DNA from: an uncultured Peptoniphilus sp.
GTDB taxonomy: Bacteria; Bacillota; Clostridia; Tissierellales; Peptoniphilaceae
Length of the DNA: 64,000 nt
Reading direction: 5' to 3'
NCBI GenBank assembly: GCA_902488455.1
Contig: CABTWG010000001.1
Span: 1-64,000 of the forward strand
Shown: one piece after another, positions 15,351-23,065 of the stretch
How positions within the stretch are numbered: the stretch's first letter is position 1
Layout of the letters: every line of letters begins with the position of its first letter
Notes under the pieces: model-generated
What the model was told of the DNA's origin: nothing
Seen by the model: the letters and a program-made list of their open reading frames with translations, nothing else
The model's database searches: none
Program-made: the position numbers and the translations under genes

Positions 15351-16616
15351 ATGTTTATAGATAAAGCACATATCAATGTCCAAGCCGGCAAAGGTGGAGA
15401 TGGAGCTGTTGCATGGAGAAGAGAAAAATTCGAACCAGCAGGTGGTCCACATGGCGGTGATGGTGGTAGAGGTGGCAGTGTAATTATAAAGACTGACACA
15501 GGAATACACACCTTGATGGACTTTAGATACAAAAGAAAATACAAAGCTCCAAATGGTGAAAATGGCATGAGTAAACTAAAATACGGTGCAAAGGGCGAAG
15601 ATATAATCCTTAAGGTACCTGTGGGAACTCTTGTTAAAGATGAAGATTCAGGTGGAGTAATAGTAGACTTAAATAAACCGAATATGGAATATATAATTGC
15701 AAAAGGCGGCAGAGGTGGTAGAGGAAACGCGAAATTTAAAAACTCTACAAGACAAGCTCCATCTTTTGCAGAGGCAGGAAATTTAGGTGAAAATAGAAAT
15801 ATAATCCTAGAGCTTAAGATGCTTGCAGATGTAGGGTTAGTTGGATTTCCAAACGTAGGTAAATCCACACTACTATCTGTAGTTTCAAATGCAAGACCTA
15901 AGATTGCAAACTATCACTTCACAACCCTTGAACCAAACCTTGGTGTGGTAAGCCTAGGTCCAGAAGAAAGTTTTGTCCTTGCAGACATACCTGGACTTAT
16001 CGAAGGTGCATCTGAAGGTATTGGACTTGGAGATGAATTTTTACGCCATATTGAAAGAACCAAGGTTCTAATCCATATCATAGACGCATCAGGCTCTGAA
16101 GGAAGAGATCCTGTCTCTGATTTCTACAAGATAATGGATGAACTAAAGGGTTATAATGAAAAATTAATGAATAAACCAATGGTAATTTTTATGAATAAGA
16201 TGGATATTCCGGGTTCAGAAGAAGGACTTGAAAAAATTACGAAAGAATTGGGAGATAAGTACGAAATTTTCTCAGGATCTGTAGCAACTACAAAGAATGT
16301 AGATAAGCTTATGAAGTATGTACTTCACCTAGTAAACACTACAGAACTTGAAGAAGAAACCTATGATATAGAATATGTAGAACCAGAAAGAGAAGAAGGA
16401 ATAAAAGTCTACGTAAATAGCTACGGTGAGTACACCGTTGACGGATTATATATCGACAAACTTTTACGTTCTACTAACTTTGACGACAGAGATTCAATCA
16501 GATATTTCCAAGAAAATCTAACAAAGAATAAAGTCATCGAAAAACTTCGTGAACTTGGAGCGACCGATGATGATACAGTTATCATAGGCGGATATGAATT
16601 TGAATTTTTTAAGTGA
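15351..16616 (+). CDS. obgE: GTPase Obg
   Basis: Essential ribosome-associated GTPase, 421 residues. The glycine-rich Obg fold occupies about 1-158 (GGDGAVAWRREKF, GGPHGGDGGRGG), followed by the G domain with P-loop GFPNVGKST at 165-173 and DIPGLIEG, NKMD motifs, and the C-terminal OCT domain (about 345-421) seen in Gram-positive Obg proteins. The start is ATG 15351 with GGAGG six bases upstream; the TTG at 15339 is rejected. An extended -10 (TGATATAAT, 15327-15335) lies so close that the leader would be only ~10 bases. Heads the obgE-ridA gene run. Confidence 0.97.
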   Translation: MFIDKAHINVQAGKGGDGAVAWRREKFEPAGGPHGGDGGRGGSVIIKTDTGIHTLMDFRYKRKYKAPNGENGMSKLKYGAKGEDIILKVPVGTLVKDEDSGGVIVDLNKPNMEYIIAKGGRGGRGNAKFKNSTRQAPSFAEAGNLGENRNIILELKMLADVGLVGFPNVGKSTLLSVVSNARPKIANYHFTTLEPNLGVVSLGPEESFVLADIPGLIEGASEGIGLGDEFLRHIERTKVLIHIIDASGSEGRDPVSDFYKIMDELKGYNEKLMNKPMVIFMNKMDIPGSEEGLEKITKELGDKYEIFSGSVATTKNVDKLMKYVLHLVNTTELEEETYDIEYVEPEREEGIKVYVNSYGEYTVDGLYIDKLLRSTNFDDRDSIRYFQENLTKNKVIEKLRELGATDDDTVIIGGYEFEFFK

Positions 16617-16622
16617 GGTAGT

Positions 16623-16910
16623 ATGATCAATTCAAAACAAAGGGCATATCTAAAGAGCCTGTCCCATGATATGAAACCTCTTATCCAAGTTGGAAAGAGT
16701 GGAGTAACAGAAGGACTTATATCTCAAATAGATGCATCTTTAGAGAGCCACGAACTTATAAAGATAACATTTTTACAAAACTCACCAGTAGAAGCAAAAG
16801 AAGTAGCAGATGAAATAATAGAAGCAACTGGGGCAGAATTTGTAAATCTAATAGGAAAAAAACTCACAATTTATAGAGAGTCAAAGGAAAATAAAAAGAT
16901 AGAGCTATGA
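16623..16910 (+). CDS. yhbY: Ribosome assembly RNA-binding protein YhbY (CRM domain)
   Basis: A 95-residue single CRM-domain protein that binds pre-50S ribosomal RNA. It begins INSKQRAYLKSLSHDMKPLIQVGKSGVTEG, with the GxxG-type loop KPLIQVGKSG, and ends in IGKKLTIYR. It sits between obgE and nadD as in many Firmicutes. Its stop overlaps the nadD start by four bases. Confidence 0.95.
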   Translation: MINSKQRAYLKSLSHDMKPLIQVGKSGVTEGLISQIDASLESHELIKITFLQNSPVEAKEVADEIIEATGAEFVNLIGKKLTIYRESKENKKIEL

Positions 16911-17503
16911 AAATAGGAATAATGGGCGGCACTATGAATCCTATTCATATGGCTCATCTTATGATAGCTGAGCATATAAAGGAGGATTTCAACTTGGATA
17001 AAGTATATTTTTTACCAACGGGAGATCCTCCTCATAAAGATTTAGAAGTTTCAAGTGAAAAGAGATATGAGATGACTCTTATCGCCACTTCTGACAATAG
17101 TGATTTTGAAGTGCTGGATATAGAAACCAAGAGAAAAGGTAAATCATTTACAGTAGATACAATGACAGAGCTTTCCAAAACCGGGGATGAATACTACTTT
17201 ATAATCGGCACAGATACATTATTTCTACTTAGATCCTGGAAGGATTTTCAAAAAATAGCGAAGATGACAAATTTCATAGTTGCAATTAGACCCGGATACG
17301 AAGAAGAAAAGAAAATCTACGATGAAGTTAGAAGTTTAAAGGAAGAGCTTGGATTTAAAATATACTTAGCAAATATACCAAAGTATGAAATTTCATCTAC
17401 TGATATAAGAAAGAGAGTTAGCGAAAATAAAAGCATAAAATACTTGGTGCCTGATGATGTAATCTCATATATAGAAAAGGAAGGTCTCTATGGTAAAAAT
17501 TGA
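16907..17503 (+). CDS. nadD: Nicotinate-nucleotide adenylyltransferase
   Basis: NAD synthesis enzyme that adenylates nicotinate mononucleotide. It has 198 residues with the nucleotidyltransferase signature GGTMNPIHMAHLMIA near the N-terminus (HxxH-type site) and the ISSTDIRKRV motif near the C-terminus. It overlaps the genes on both sides (yhbY by 4 bases, yqeK by 14). No other NAD genes are adjacent. Confidence 0.96.
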   Translation: MKIGIMGGTMNPIHMAHLMIAEHIKEDFNLDKVYFLPTGDPPHKDLEVSSEKRYEMTLIATSDNSDFEVLDIETKRKGKSFTVDTMTELSKTGDEYYFIIGTDTLFLLRSWKDFQKIAKMTNFIVAIRPGYEEEKKIYDEVRSLKEELGFKIYLANIPKYEISSTDIRKRVSENKSIKYLVPDDVISYIEKEGLYGKN

Positions 17504-18056
17504 CCTGATTAAGGAAGATCTAAAGAAAAACTTAAAAAAATCCAGGTATGAACACTCTCTTTCAGTTGCAAATACAGCAAAAAAACTTGCTAGAATCTAT
17601 GGTGTAGATGAAGACAAGGCGTATGTTGCAGGGCTTGTACATGACTGTGCAAAGTATGCCAATGGAGAAGAATACGCAGCAAAACTATATAATGTGGATC
17701 TTCTCAAAAGATTTAAGAGCAATAGTAAGCTCATCCACACCTATGTGGGTCCTATTAAAGCAAAAGTCGATTATAAAATAGAAGATGAAGAGATCTTAAA
17801 CGCCATAGCAAGCCACACAACGGGCAGTATTCCAATGACGATGCTCGACATGATAATCTTTATTGCAGACTATATAGAGCCTAGCAGAGTCTTTAAAGGC
17901 GTAGATGAAGTAAGACATATGGCATATGAAGATATAAATATGGCATGTATTATGAAACTCGACATGAATATAGAATTTTTGATAAAACAAAGGGTGCCTA
18001 TAGATATTTCCACTATAGAAACCAGAAATTATTTATTGGAGATGAGAAATGGCTAA
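17490..18056 (+). CDS. yqeK: HD-domain Ap4A hydrolase YqeK
   Basis: An HD-superfamily phosphohydrolase of 188 residues. Members cut diadenosine tetraphosphate to ADP symmetrically. Metal-binding residues are visible: H in YEHSLSV, the HD pair in GLVHDCAKY, an H in the LIHTYVG region, and D in IFIADYIEPSR. Placed after nadD, as in Bacillus and most Firmicutes. It overlaps the LCP gene by 8 bases. Confidence 0.93.
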   Translation: MVKIDLIKEDLKKNLKKSRYEHSLSVANTAKKLARIYGVDEDKAYVAGLVHDCAKYANGEEYAAKLYNVDLLKRFKSNSKLIHTYVGPIKAKVDYKIEDEEILNAIASHTTGSIPMTMLDMIIFIADYIEPSRVFKGVDEVRHMAYEDINMACIMKLDMNIEFLIKQRVPIDISTIETRNYLLEMRNG

Positions 18057-18942
18057 ATTTTTCAAAGGGTTTTTCATAACCCTACTAATATTAATAATAG
18101 TAGCCGCAGGTGTATTTATATATACGGTCGCAAAATTAGGTGCAGATGATCCAGCAGACATACTAAATGGCCTAAAGGCAAACAACAAAAGCATCACATT
18201 TTTACTTATGGGTGCAGATAAACTAGATATAAATAGCGAAAAAAACTCTAGATCTGACACCATGATACTATTTAACTACAACTATGAAACTGAAAAAATA
18301 AACTTGATCTCTATTCCTAGAGATTCAAGGGTAAGCATAAATGGCAAAAGACATAAAGAAAAATTAAATCACTCCTTTAACTACGGAGGTCCAGAGCTAA
18401 CCCTAAAGACTGTAAACGAAATGCTTGGAACAAACATACCTTACTACTTGGCTGTTGATTATGACTTTGTAAAAGATTCAGTAGATGCAGTAGGAGGCGT
18501 TGAAGTAGATGTACCGATGGATATGCAGTACACCGATGAATGGGACGATCCACCACTAATAATAGATCTTAAACAAGGCCTACAAACTTTAGATGGAAAT
18601 AAAGCTATCGGATTTTTAAGATTTAGACATGGATATAAAGATGCGGACCTTGGAAGAGTAGCAGCACAAAGACAGTTTGTAGAAAGTTTTATACACACAG
18701 CTACGACTCCACGAGGACTTCTAGGAGTACCGAAGATATTAGATTCTTATAAACTTCATACAAAAACCAATATTCCTTTTGAAAACTTGGTAGAATTGGG
18801 TAAAAATATAACAAGAAGTGATTTAAGCAATATAGAGACTTTGACATTGCCAGGAAATCCAAAGTATATAAATAGAATTTCCTACTTTATTTACGACAAA
18901 GAAAAAAGTAGAGAACTTGTAAGAAGTTTGGGAATTGAATAA
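18049..18942 (+). CDS. LytR-CpsA-Psr (LCP) family cell-wall ligase
   Basis: A 297-residue membrane protein with one N-terminal membrane segment (about 6-25, FFITLLILIIVAAGVFIYT) and an extracellular LCP domain. Conserved arginines and aspartates that bind the polyprenyl pyrophosphate are seen in SRSDTMILF, SIPRDSRV and the GFLRFRHGYKDADLGRVAAQR segment. LCP enzymes attach teichoic acid-like or capsule polymers to peptidoglycan. Its position between yqeK and rsfS is common in clostridia. A polymer with SLH-binding properties (see the SLH protein) would be a candidate substrate, but that is inference. Confidence 0.93.
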   Translation: MAKFFKGFFITLLILIIVAAGVFIYTVAKLGADDPADILNGLKANNKSITFLLMGADKLDINSEKNSRSDTMILFNYNYETEKINLISIPRDSRVSINGKRHKEKLNHSFNYGGPELTLKTVNEMLGTNIPYYLAVDYDFVKDSVDAVGGVEVDVPMDMQYTDEWDDPPLIIDLKQGLQTLDGNKAIGFLRFRHGYKDADLGRVAAQRQFVESFIHTATTPRGLLGVPKILDSYKLHTKTNIPFENLVELGKNITRSDLSNIETLTLPGNPKYINRISYFIYDKEKSRELVRSLGIE

Positions 18943-18951
18943 GGAGGTACA

Positions 18952-19293
18952 ATGGATACTCAGAAAAAATTAGAAATAATTAAGAAATCTTGTGAAGACA
19001 AGCTTGGAATAGATATAAAGATTTTAGACATAAAGAGACTTTCAAGCGTAGCAGATTATTTTGTAATAGTAAGCGGAAACTCTTCTAACCAAGTGAGAGC
19101 TCTTGCAGATGAAATCGAAGACAAGATGGCAGAAGCAAAAGAATTTGTCAATAATAAAGAAGGACAAAACTCAATGAGATGGATTCTTCTTGATTATGGT
19201 GATATAATAGTACATGTATTCCACAGAGATGAAAGAGAGTACTATAATTTGGAAAGACTTTGGGATGATGAAAATCAAAAGGAGGAAAAATAA
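18952..19293 (+). CDS. rsfS: Ribosomal silencing factor RsfS
   Basis: A 113-residue RsfS/YbeB protein that binds L14 on the 50S subunit and blocks subunit joining during starvation. The core matches the family (VADYFVIVSGNSSNQVRALADEIED, WILLDYGDIIVHVFHRDEREYYNLERLW). AAGGAGGT precedes the ATG. It is the last of the conserved obg-nadD-yqeK-rsfS order, with ridA overlapping its stop by one base. Confidence 0.95.
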   Translation: MDTQKKLEIIKKSCEDKLGIDIKILDIKRLSSVADYFVIVSGNSSNQVRALADEIEDKMAEAKEFVNNKEGQNSMRWILLDYGDIIVHVFHRDEREYYNLERLWDDENQKEEK

Positions 19294-19667
19294 TGGAAGT
19301 ACTACACACTGACAAAGCTCCAGCAGCAGTTGGACCTTATTCACAAGCAATTAAAGCAAACGGAATGATTTTTACATCAGGACAAATTCCACTTTGCCCA
19401 GAAACAGGAGAATTAGTTACAGAATCTATTGAAAAAGCTGCAGAAAGATCTCTTGAAAACAACAAAGTAATCCTTGAAAATGCAGGATCATCACTAGATA
19501 AAGTAGTTAAAGTTGCAATTTTCTTAGCAGATATCAATGATTTTGCTAAAGTTAACGAAGTTTATGGAAAATATTTCTCAGACCATAAACCAGCAAGATC
19601 ATGCGTTCAAGTGGCTGCACTACCAAAGGCAGCACCAATTGAAATTGAAATGATAGCATTAGCTTAA
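19293..19667 (+). CDS. ridA: RidA family enamine/imine deaminase
   Basis: A 124-residue RidA protein that hydrolyses reactive enamine/imine intermediates released by PLP enzymes such as threonine dehydratase (a gene for which lies at 6.7 kb). The substrate-binding Arg is in HKPARSCVQVAALPKAAPIEIE, the family signature, and ASGQ-like ITSGQIP is present (MIFTSGQIPLCPETGE). AAAAGGAGGAAAAATA precedes the ATG. A strong terminator closes the operon. Confidence 0.95.
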   Translation: MEVLHTDKAPAAVGPYSQAIKANGMIFTSGQIPLCPETGELVTESIEKAAERSLENNKVILENAGSSLDKVVKVAIFLADINDFAKVNEVYGKYFSDHKPARSCVQVAALPKAAPIEIEMIALA

Positions 19668-19671
19668 AATT

Positions 19672-19700
19672 AATTCCCGAGAAAGCCTCGGGAATTTTTT
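19672..19700 (+). terminator. Terminator after ridA
   Basis: AATTCCCGAG / CTCGGGAATT ten-base-pair stem with an AAAGC loop and a T-run. Confidence 0.93.
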
Positions 19701-19714
19701 ATATCATTAAATTC

Positions 19715-19743
19715 TTGACAAATAGGCAAAAAAAGTATAAAAT
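19715..19743 (+). promoter_or_regulatory. Sigma-A promoter for DUF177-rpmF
   Basis: TTGACA, 17-base spacer, TAAAAT. Confidence 0.8.
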
Positions 19744-19768
19744 ATTATAGCGCTTTTGAGGTGATAAT

Positions 19769-20293
19769 ATGATTTTAAATGTAAAGAATTTTCTTGAATC
19801 GCCAGATAGAACCTGGGAAATCGAAGGAGTTCTTGAAGAAAATGAAAGCGACTATATACTTGAAGGAATAGATATAGAATTTCCAATAGAGTATAAAGGA
19901 GTATTATATAACTTAAATCCAGAAATTAAGCTTGATTTATCTATAAAATATAAGTATAATACTTCTTGTGACAGATGTCTAAAGAAATTGCAAAAGGACG
20001 TAGAGTCATTCGTATGTTGCTATTTTATAAAAGATTTAGGTAACTTAGAAGATTACGACGATGCAATGACTGAATATTTTGAACTAAAAGCAGATGGGAT
20101 CGATCTTTCAGACATAATCATATCCCAAGTCATCTCAGATACAAATAATAAACATCTTTGTAGTGAGAACTGTAAAGGACTATGTCCAAAATGTGGAAAG
20201 GATCTAAACAATGGTCCTTGTGATTGTGAAAATGAGAGAGAAATTGACCCTAGATTTGAGGGATTATTAAATCTCTTTAATGAGGAGGTGTAA
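19769..20293 (+). CDS. yceD: DUF177 (YceD) family protein
   Basis: A 174-residue member of the DUF177/YceD family, usually encoded directly upstream of ribosomal protein L32 and linked to 23S rRNA accumulation. The family pattern CDRCLKKL is followed by a cysteine-rich tail (CSENCKGLCPKCGKDLNNGP) that probably binds zinc. GAGGTGAT precedes the ATG. L32 starts two bases after its stop. Confidence 0.92.
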   Translation: MILNVKNFLESPDRTWEIEGVLEENESDYILEGIDIEFPIEYKGVLYNLNPEIKLDLSIKYKYNTSCDRCLKKLQKDVESFVCCYFIKDLGNLEDYDDAMTEYFELKADGIDLSDIIISQVISDTNNKHLCSENCKGLCPKCGKDLNNGPCDCENEREIDPRFEGLLNLFNEEV

Positions 20294-20295
20294 GA

Positions 20296-20475
20296 ATGGC
20301 TGTACCTAAGAGGAAAACATCAAAACAAAGAAGAAATAAGAGAAGAGCTTCAAGCTATAGATTAAACAAAGCAACAGTTGTAAAATGCCCTAACTGCCAT
20401 GAGGCTAAGCTTCCACACAGAGTGTGCCCAAGCTGCGGATTTTACAATGGAAAAGAAGTTATTGCAATGGACTAA
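20296..20475 (+). CDS. rpmF: 50S ribosomal protein L32 (zinc-binding form)
   Basis: A 59-residue L32, starting MAVPKRKTSKQRRNKRRA, with a CPNC...CPSC zinc ribbon at about residues 31-47. All four cysteines are kept, so this is the zinc-dependent form. GAGGAGGTG lies upstream in the end of the DUF177 gene. It is short but unmistakable. Confidence 0.97.
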   Translation: MAVPKRKTSKQRRNKRRASSYRLNKATVVKCPNCHEAKLPHRVCPSCGFYNGKEVIAMD

Positions 20476-20517
20476 GTGCCACAGCTTATAAAATAAGCGC
20501 ATGTGGCGCTTTTTTTT
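20475..20517 (+). terminator. Terminator of DUF177-rpmF
   Basis: A two-tier hairpin: AGTGCCAC pairs with GTGGCGCT (one GU), and inside it GCTTAT pairs with ATAAGC. A run of eight T follows. Confidence 0.9.
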
Positions 20518-20542
20518 ATTTCAAAAAAATATTAAATAAAAA

Positions 20543-20571
20543 TTTACAACTTAATAGATAAAGTATAAAAT
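20543..20571 (+). promoter_or_regulatory. Promoter upstream of the molybdopterin-domain gene
   Basis: TTTACA, 17-base spacer, TAAAAT. Confidence 0.65.
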
Positions 20572-20649
20572 AAGAATGAAATTTACACATCATTCTGATA
20601 TATTAGAATAAAGAAAATAAAATAATATAAAACACAAGAGGAGATAAAA

Positions 20650-21162
20650 ATGTTTGGAGCACATGTTGTATTAGTTAATGATTCATCTTTTAATGACGAA
20701 GAAAAAGATCTAACCGGACCAAAAGTTATAGAAATTTTGGAGGAAAATGGATTTAATGTGCTAGGAAAATCTAAAGTGAGCGATGAAAGATATAAAATAG
20801 AAGACGAACTCATAAGACTTGCAGCAGATAAAGATATAAAACTCATAGTAACAGCAGGTGGAACAGGCTGCGCAATAAGAGACAACACACCCGAGGCAAC
20901 TCTAAATGTATGCGAAAGATTAGTCCCAGGACTATCAGAAGAGATGAGAAGATGCTCAGCTCTTAAAGTTAGAAGTGCAATTCTTTCAAGAGGAGTATGT
21001 GGAGTAAGACACGGCACACTAATAATAAATCTACCAGGCAGTCCAAAGGCAGCGGAAGAAAATCTTGAATTTATAGTTGACCTACTTCCAATTGCATTAG
21101 AAATAATGTCAGAAGAAAAGACAGACTGTTCAAAAACAGGTACGCAAAGACATAGAAGATAA
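20650..21162 (+). CDS. MogA/MoaB-family molybdopterin-binding protein
   Basis: A 170-residue protein with the MoCF-biosynthesis fold. The signature TAGGTGCAIRDNTPEATLNV carries the GGTG and RDxTPEA motifs of molybdopterin adenylyltransferases, and HGTLIINLPGSPKAAEENL is the second conserved block. Such enzymes load AMP on molybdopterin. No other molybdenum-cofactor gene or molybdoenzyme is in the window, and its neighbour is yicC. The exact activity (MogA versus MoaB) cannot be told. AGAGGAGAT precedes the ATG. Confidence 0.88.
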   Translation: MFGAHVVLVNDSSFNDEEKDLTGPKVIEILEENGFNVLGKSKVSDERYKIEDELIRLAADKDIKLIVTAGGTGCAIRDNTPEATLNVCERLVPGLSEEMRRCSALKVRSAILSRGVCGVRHGTLIINLPGSPKAAEENLEFIVDLLPIALEIMSEEKTDCSKTGTQRHRR

Positions 21163-21178
21163 AAAAGTTGGTGATAAA

Positions 21179-22054
21179 ATGAAATCCATGACCGGATACG
21201 GAATGGCGCTTCTAAAGAGCGAAAACTACATGACAAAAGTAGAGGTAAAATCAGTAAACTCCAGATACTTAGAATTAAATCTAAGAGTTCCAAAAGATTT
21301 TATGGCAATAGAAGATAAAATAAGACAAATCATAAAATCTAAACTTAAAAGAGGCAAAGTAGACCTATATCTAAGCTACGATGTCACAAGTCCAGATCTA
21401 CAAGAATTATCCTTGAACAAGGACTTGGCAAAAGCCTACTACAGAGATATGGAAGATCTTAGAAAGATGCTAGAAATAGATGAAAAGATAACATTAAGAG
21501 ATATTGTTCTGCTAGAAGGAGTACTTAAAAAATCAAGCACCAATGAAACAGACAAAGAACTTCTATCTCAAGTTCTAAAGACAGTTGAAGAAGCTGTAGA
21601 AAATTTAGACGAGATGAGAAAAGTAGAAGGCGAAAATCTAAAAATAGATCTAGAAAATAAAATAGTAAATGTCGAAGAGCTTGTAGGAGAAATAAAAACT
21701 CTAGCACCAAAAGTAATAGAAGAAAATGAAAAAAAGTTCACTGAAAATATTTACGAAAGACTAAAAGAGGAAGATTTAGACCTTCCAAGGCTGACAACAG
21801 AGCTTGCGATAATGGCGGATAAACTTTCAATAGACGAAGAAATTACGCGTCTAACCTCCCATATATCTCAATTTAATGGTATAATAAAGGATAAAGATTC
21901 GATGGGAAGAAAGCTAGACTTTCTATTGCAAGAGTTCAATAGAGAAGCTAATACCATTGGATCAAAGACGACAAGTAGTGAAATCTTAAAACTTGTAGTA
22001 AGCCTAAAAAGTGAAATAGAAAAGATTAGAGAACAGATCCAAAACATTGAATAG
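21179..22054 (+). CDS. yicC: YicC family endoribonuclease
   Basis: A 291-residue YicC/YloC protein, beginning MKSMTGYG and carrying SVNSRYLELNLRVP, both family hallmarks, with a coiled middle (about 150-200) and a conserved C-terminal DUF1732 region (GRKLDFLLQEFNREANTIGSK). Members cut RNA. It is upstream of gmk and rpoZ as in Bacillus and most Firmicutes. The small regulator gene remA, often found between yicC and gmk, is absent. Confidence 0.95.
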   Translation: MKSMTGYGMALLKSENYMTKVEVKSVNSRYLELNLRVPKDFMAIEDKIRQIIKSKLKRGKVDLYLSYDVTSPDLQELSLNKDLAKAYYRDMEDLRKMLEIDEKITLRDIVLLEGVLKKSSTNETDKELLSQVLKTVEEAVENLDEMRKVEGENLKIDLENKIVNVEELVGEIKTLAPKVIEENEKKFTENIYERLKEEDLDLPRLTTELAIMADKLSIDEEITRLTSHISQFNGIIKDKDSMGRKLDFLLQEFNREANTIGSKTTSSEILKLVVSLKSEIEKIREQIQNIE

Positions 22055-22062
22055 GAGGCAAC

Positions 22063-22695
22063 ATGTCAAAAGGCTTTTTAATGGTACTAAGTGGACCTTC
22101 CGGAAGTGGAAAGGGAACAGTCAGTGCCGCTCTTATGAAAAAGAATAAAGAAATTGTATTTTCCACATCGGTAACCACTAGGACACCTAGACCTGGAGAG
22201 GTAAATGGCGAGAACTATTTCTTTGTGTCTGTAGAAGAATTTGAAAATATGGTACAAAATGATGGCCTTTTGGAATATGCTTTTGTTCACACAAACTATT
22301 ATGGAACACCTAAGGATTTTGTATTCGAGGAAATAGAGAAAGGCGAAATAGTTCTTTTGGAAATAGATGTCCAAGGTGCACTACAAATAAAGAAACGCTA
22401 CAAGGAAGCTGTGTTTATATTCCTTCTTCCACCTTCTATGTCAGAGCTAAAGCAGAGACTTATAAATAGGGACACAGAGACTGAAGAAGAGATCAATACG
22501 AGATTTTCAAATGCCTACAAGGAATTAGACTTCGTAGGAGAATATGACTTTTTCGTGGTAAATAATACGGTGGAACAAGCAGTAAGAGATATAGAACATA
22601 TAATATCAGCAGAAAAATTAAGAACTAAGAGATTTAAAAATATAAAAGCAGAAGTGTTAGAAAGAGGTAACGACGATGATAATACCATCCTTTGA
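22063..22695 (+). CDS. gmk: Guanylate kinase
   Basis: A 210-residue enzyme that phosphorylates GMP to GDP. The P-loop LSGPSGSGKGT starts at residue 9; the GMP-binding TTRTPRPGEVNGENYFFV and LLEIDVQGALQIKK segments are intact. AGGAGGCAAC precedes the ATG. It overlaps rpoZ by 20 bases, so the two are coupled. Confidence 0.97.
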   Translation: MSKGFLMVLSGPSGSGKGTVSAALMKKNKEIVFSTSVTTRTPRPGEVNGENYFFVSVEEFENMVQNDGLLEYAFVHTNYYGTPKDFVFEEIEKGEIVLLEIDVQGALQIKKRYKEAVFIFLLPPSMSELKQRLINRDTETEEEINTRFSNAYKELDFVGEYDFFVVNNTVEQAVRDIEHIISAEKLRTKRFKNIKAEVLERGNDDDNTIL

Positions 22696-23005
22696 AGAGA
22701 TAAAAAAAGTAACAGACTCCAGATATAAATTAGTTATGCTTGTGTCAAAGCGTGCAAGAAAGATTGTAGAAGGAAGCGAACCACTTGAAGAAACTGATCT
22801 ACAAAAACCTGTAAGCATCGCCCTTGATGAAGTTGTAAAAGGAGATATAGTCTATGGACCAGCCATGACAGACGACCAGTATGACGAATATATCGAAGAG
22901 CAAAAGAATGAAAAGCTAAATATTTTAAAAGAAGAAATGTTAAAAGAAATCAAACTTAGTACTGTAGAAGGGCCTGAAGCTTTAGAAGAAGCCGAAGAAG
23001 AATAA
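22676..23005 (+). CDS. rpoZ: RNA polymerase omega subunit
   Basis: A 109-residue omega subunit. The core SRYKLVMLVSKRARKIVEG, then PVSIALDEVVKGDIVY, matches the family. A ~40-residue acidic, Lys/Glu-rich tail extends beyond the typical ~65-70-residue core. It starts inside gmk and is followed by a hairpin terminator before priA. Confidence 0.94.
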   Translation: MIIPSFEEIKKVTDSRYKLVMLVSKRARKIVEGSEPLEETDLQKPVSIALDEVVKGDIVYGPAMTDDQYDEYIEEQKNEKLNILKEEMLKEIKLSTVEGPEALEEAEEE

Positions 23006-23025
23006 AAAAATATTTGCATTGAATT

Positions 23026-23051
23026 AAAAGTAGGATTGTTCCTACTTTTTT
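23026..23051 (+). terminator. Terminator between rpoZ and priA
   Basis: AAAAGTAGGA-TTGT-TCCTACTTTT stem with a T-run. It splits the yicC-gmk-rpoZ run from priA. The coaBC gene that often stands here is absent. Confidence 0.88.
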
Positions 23052-23065
23052 TATAGGGAGAAATA

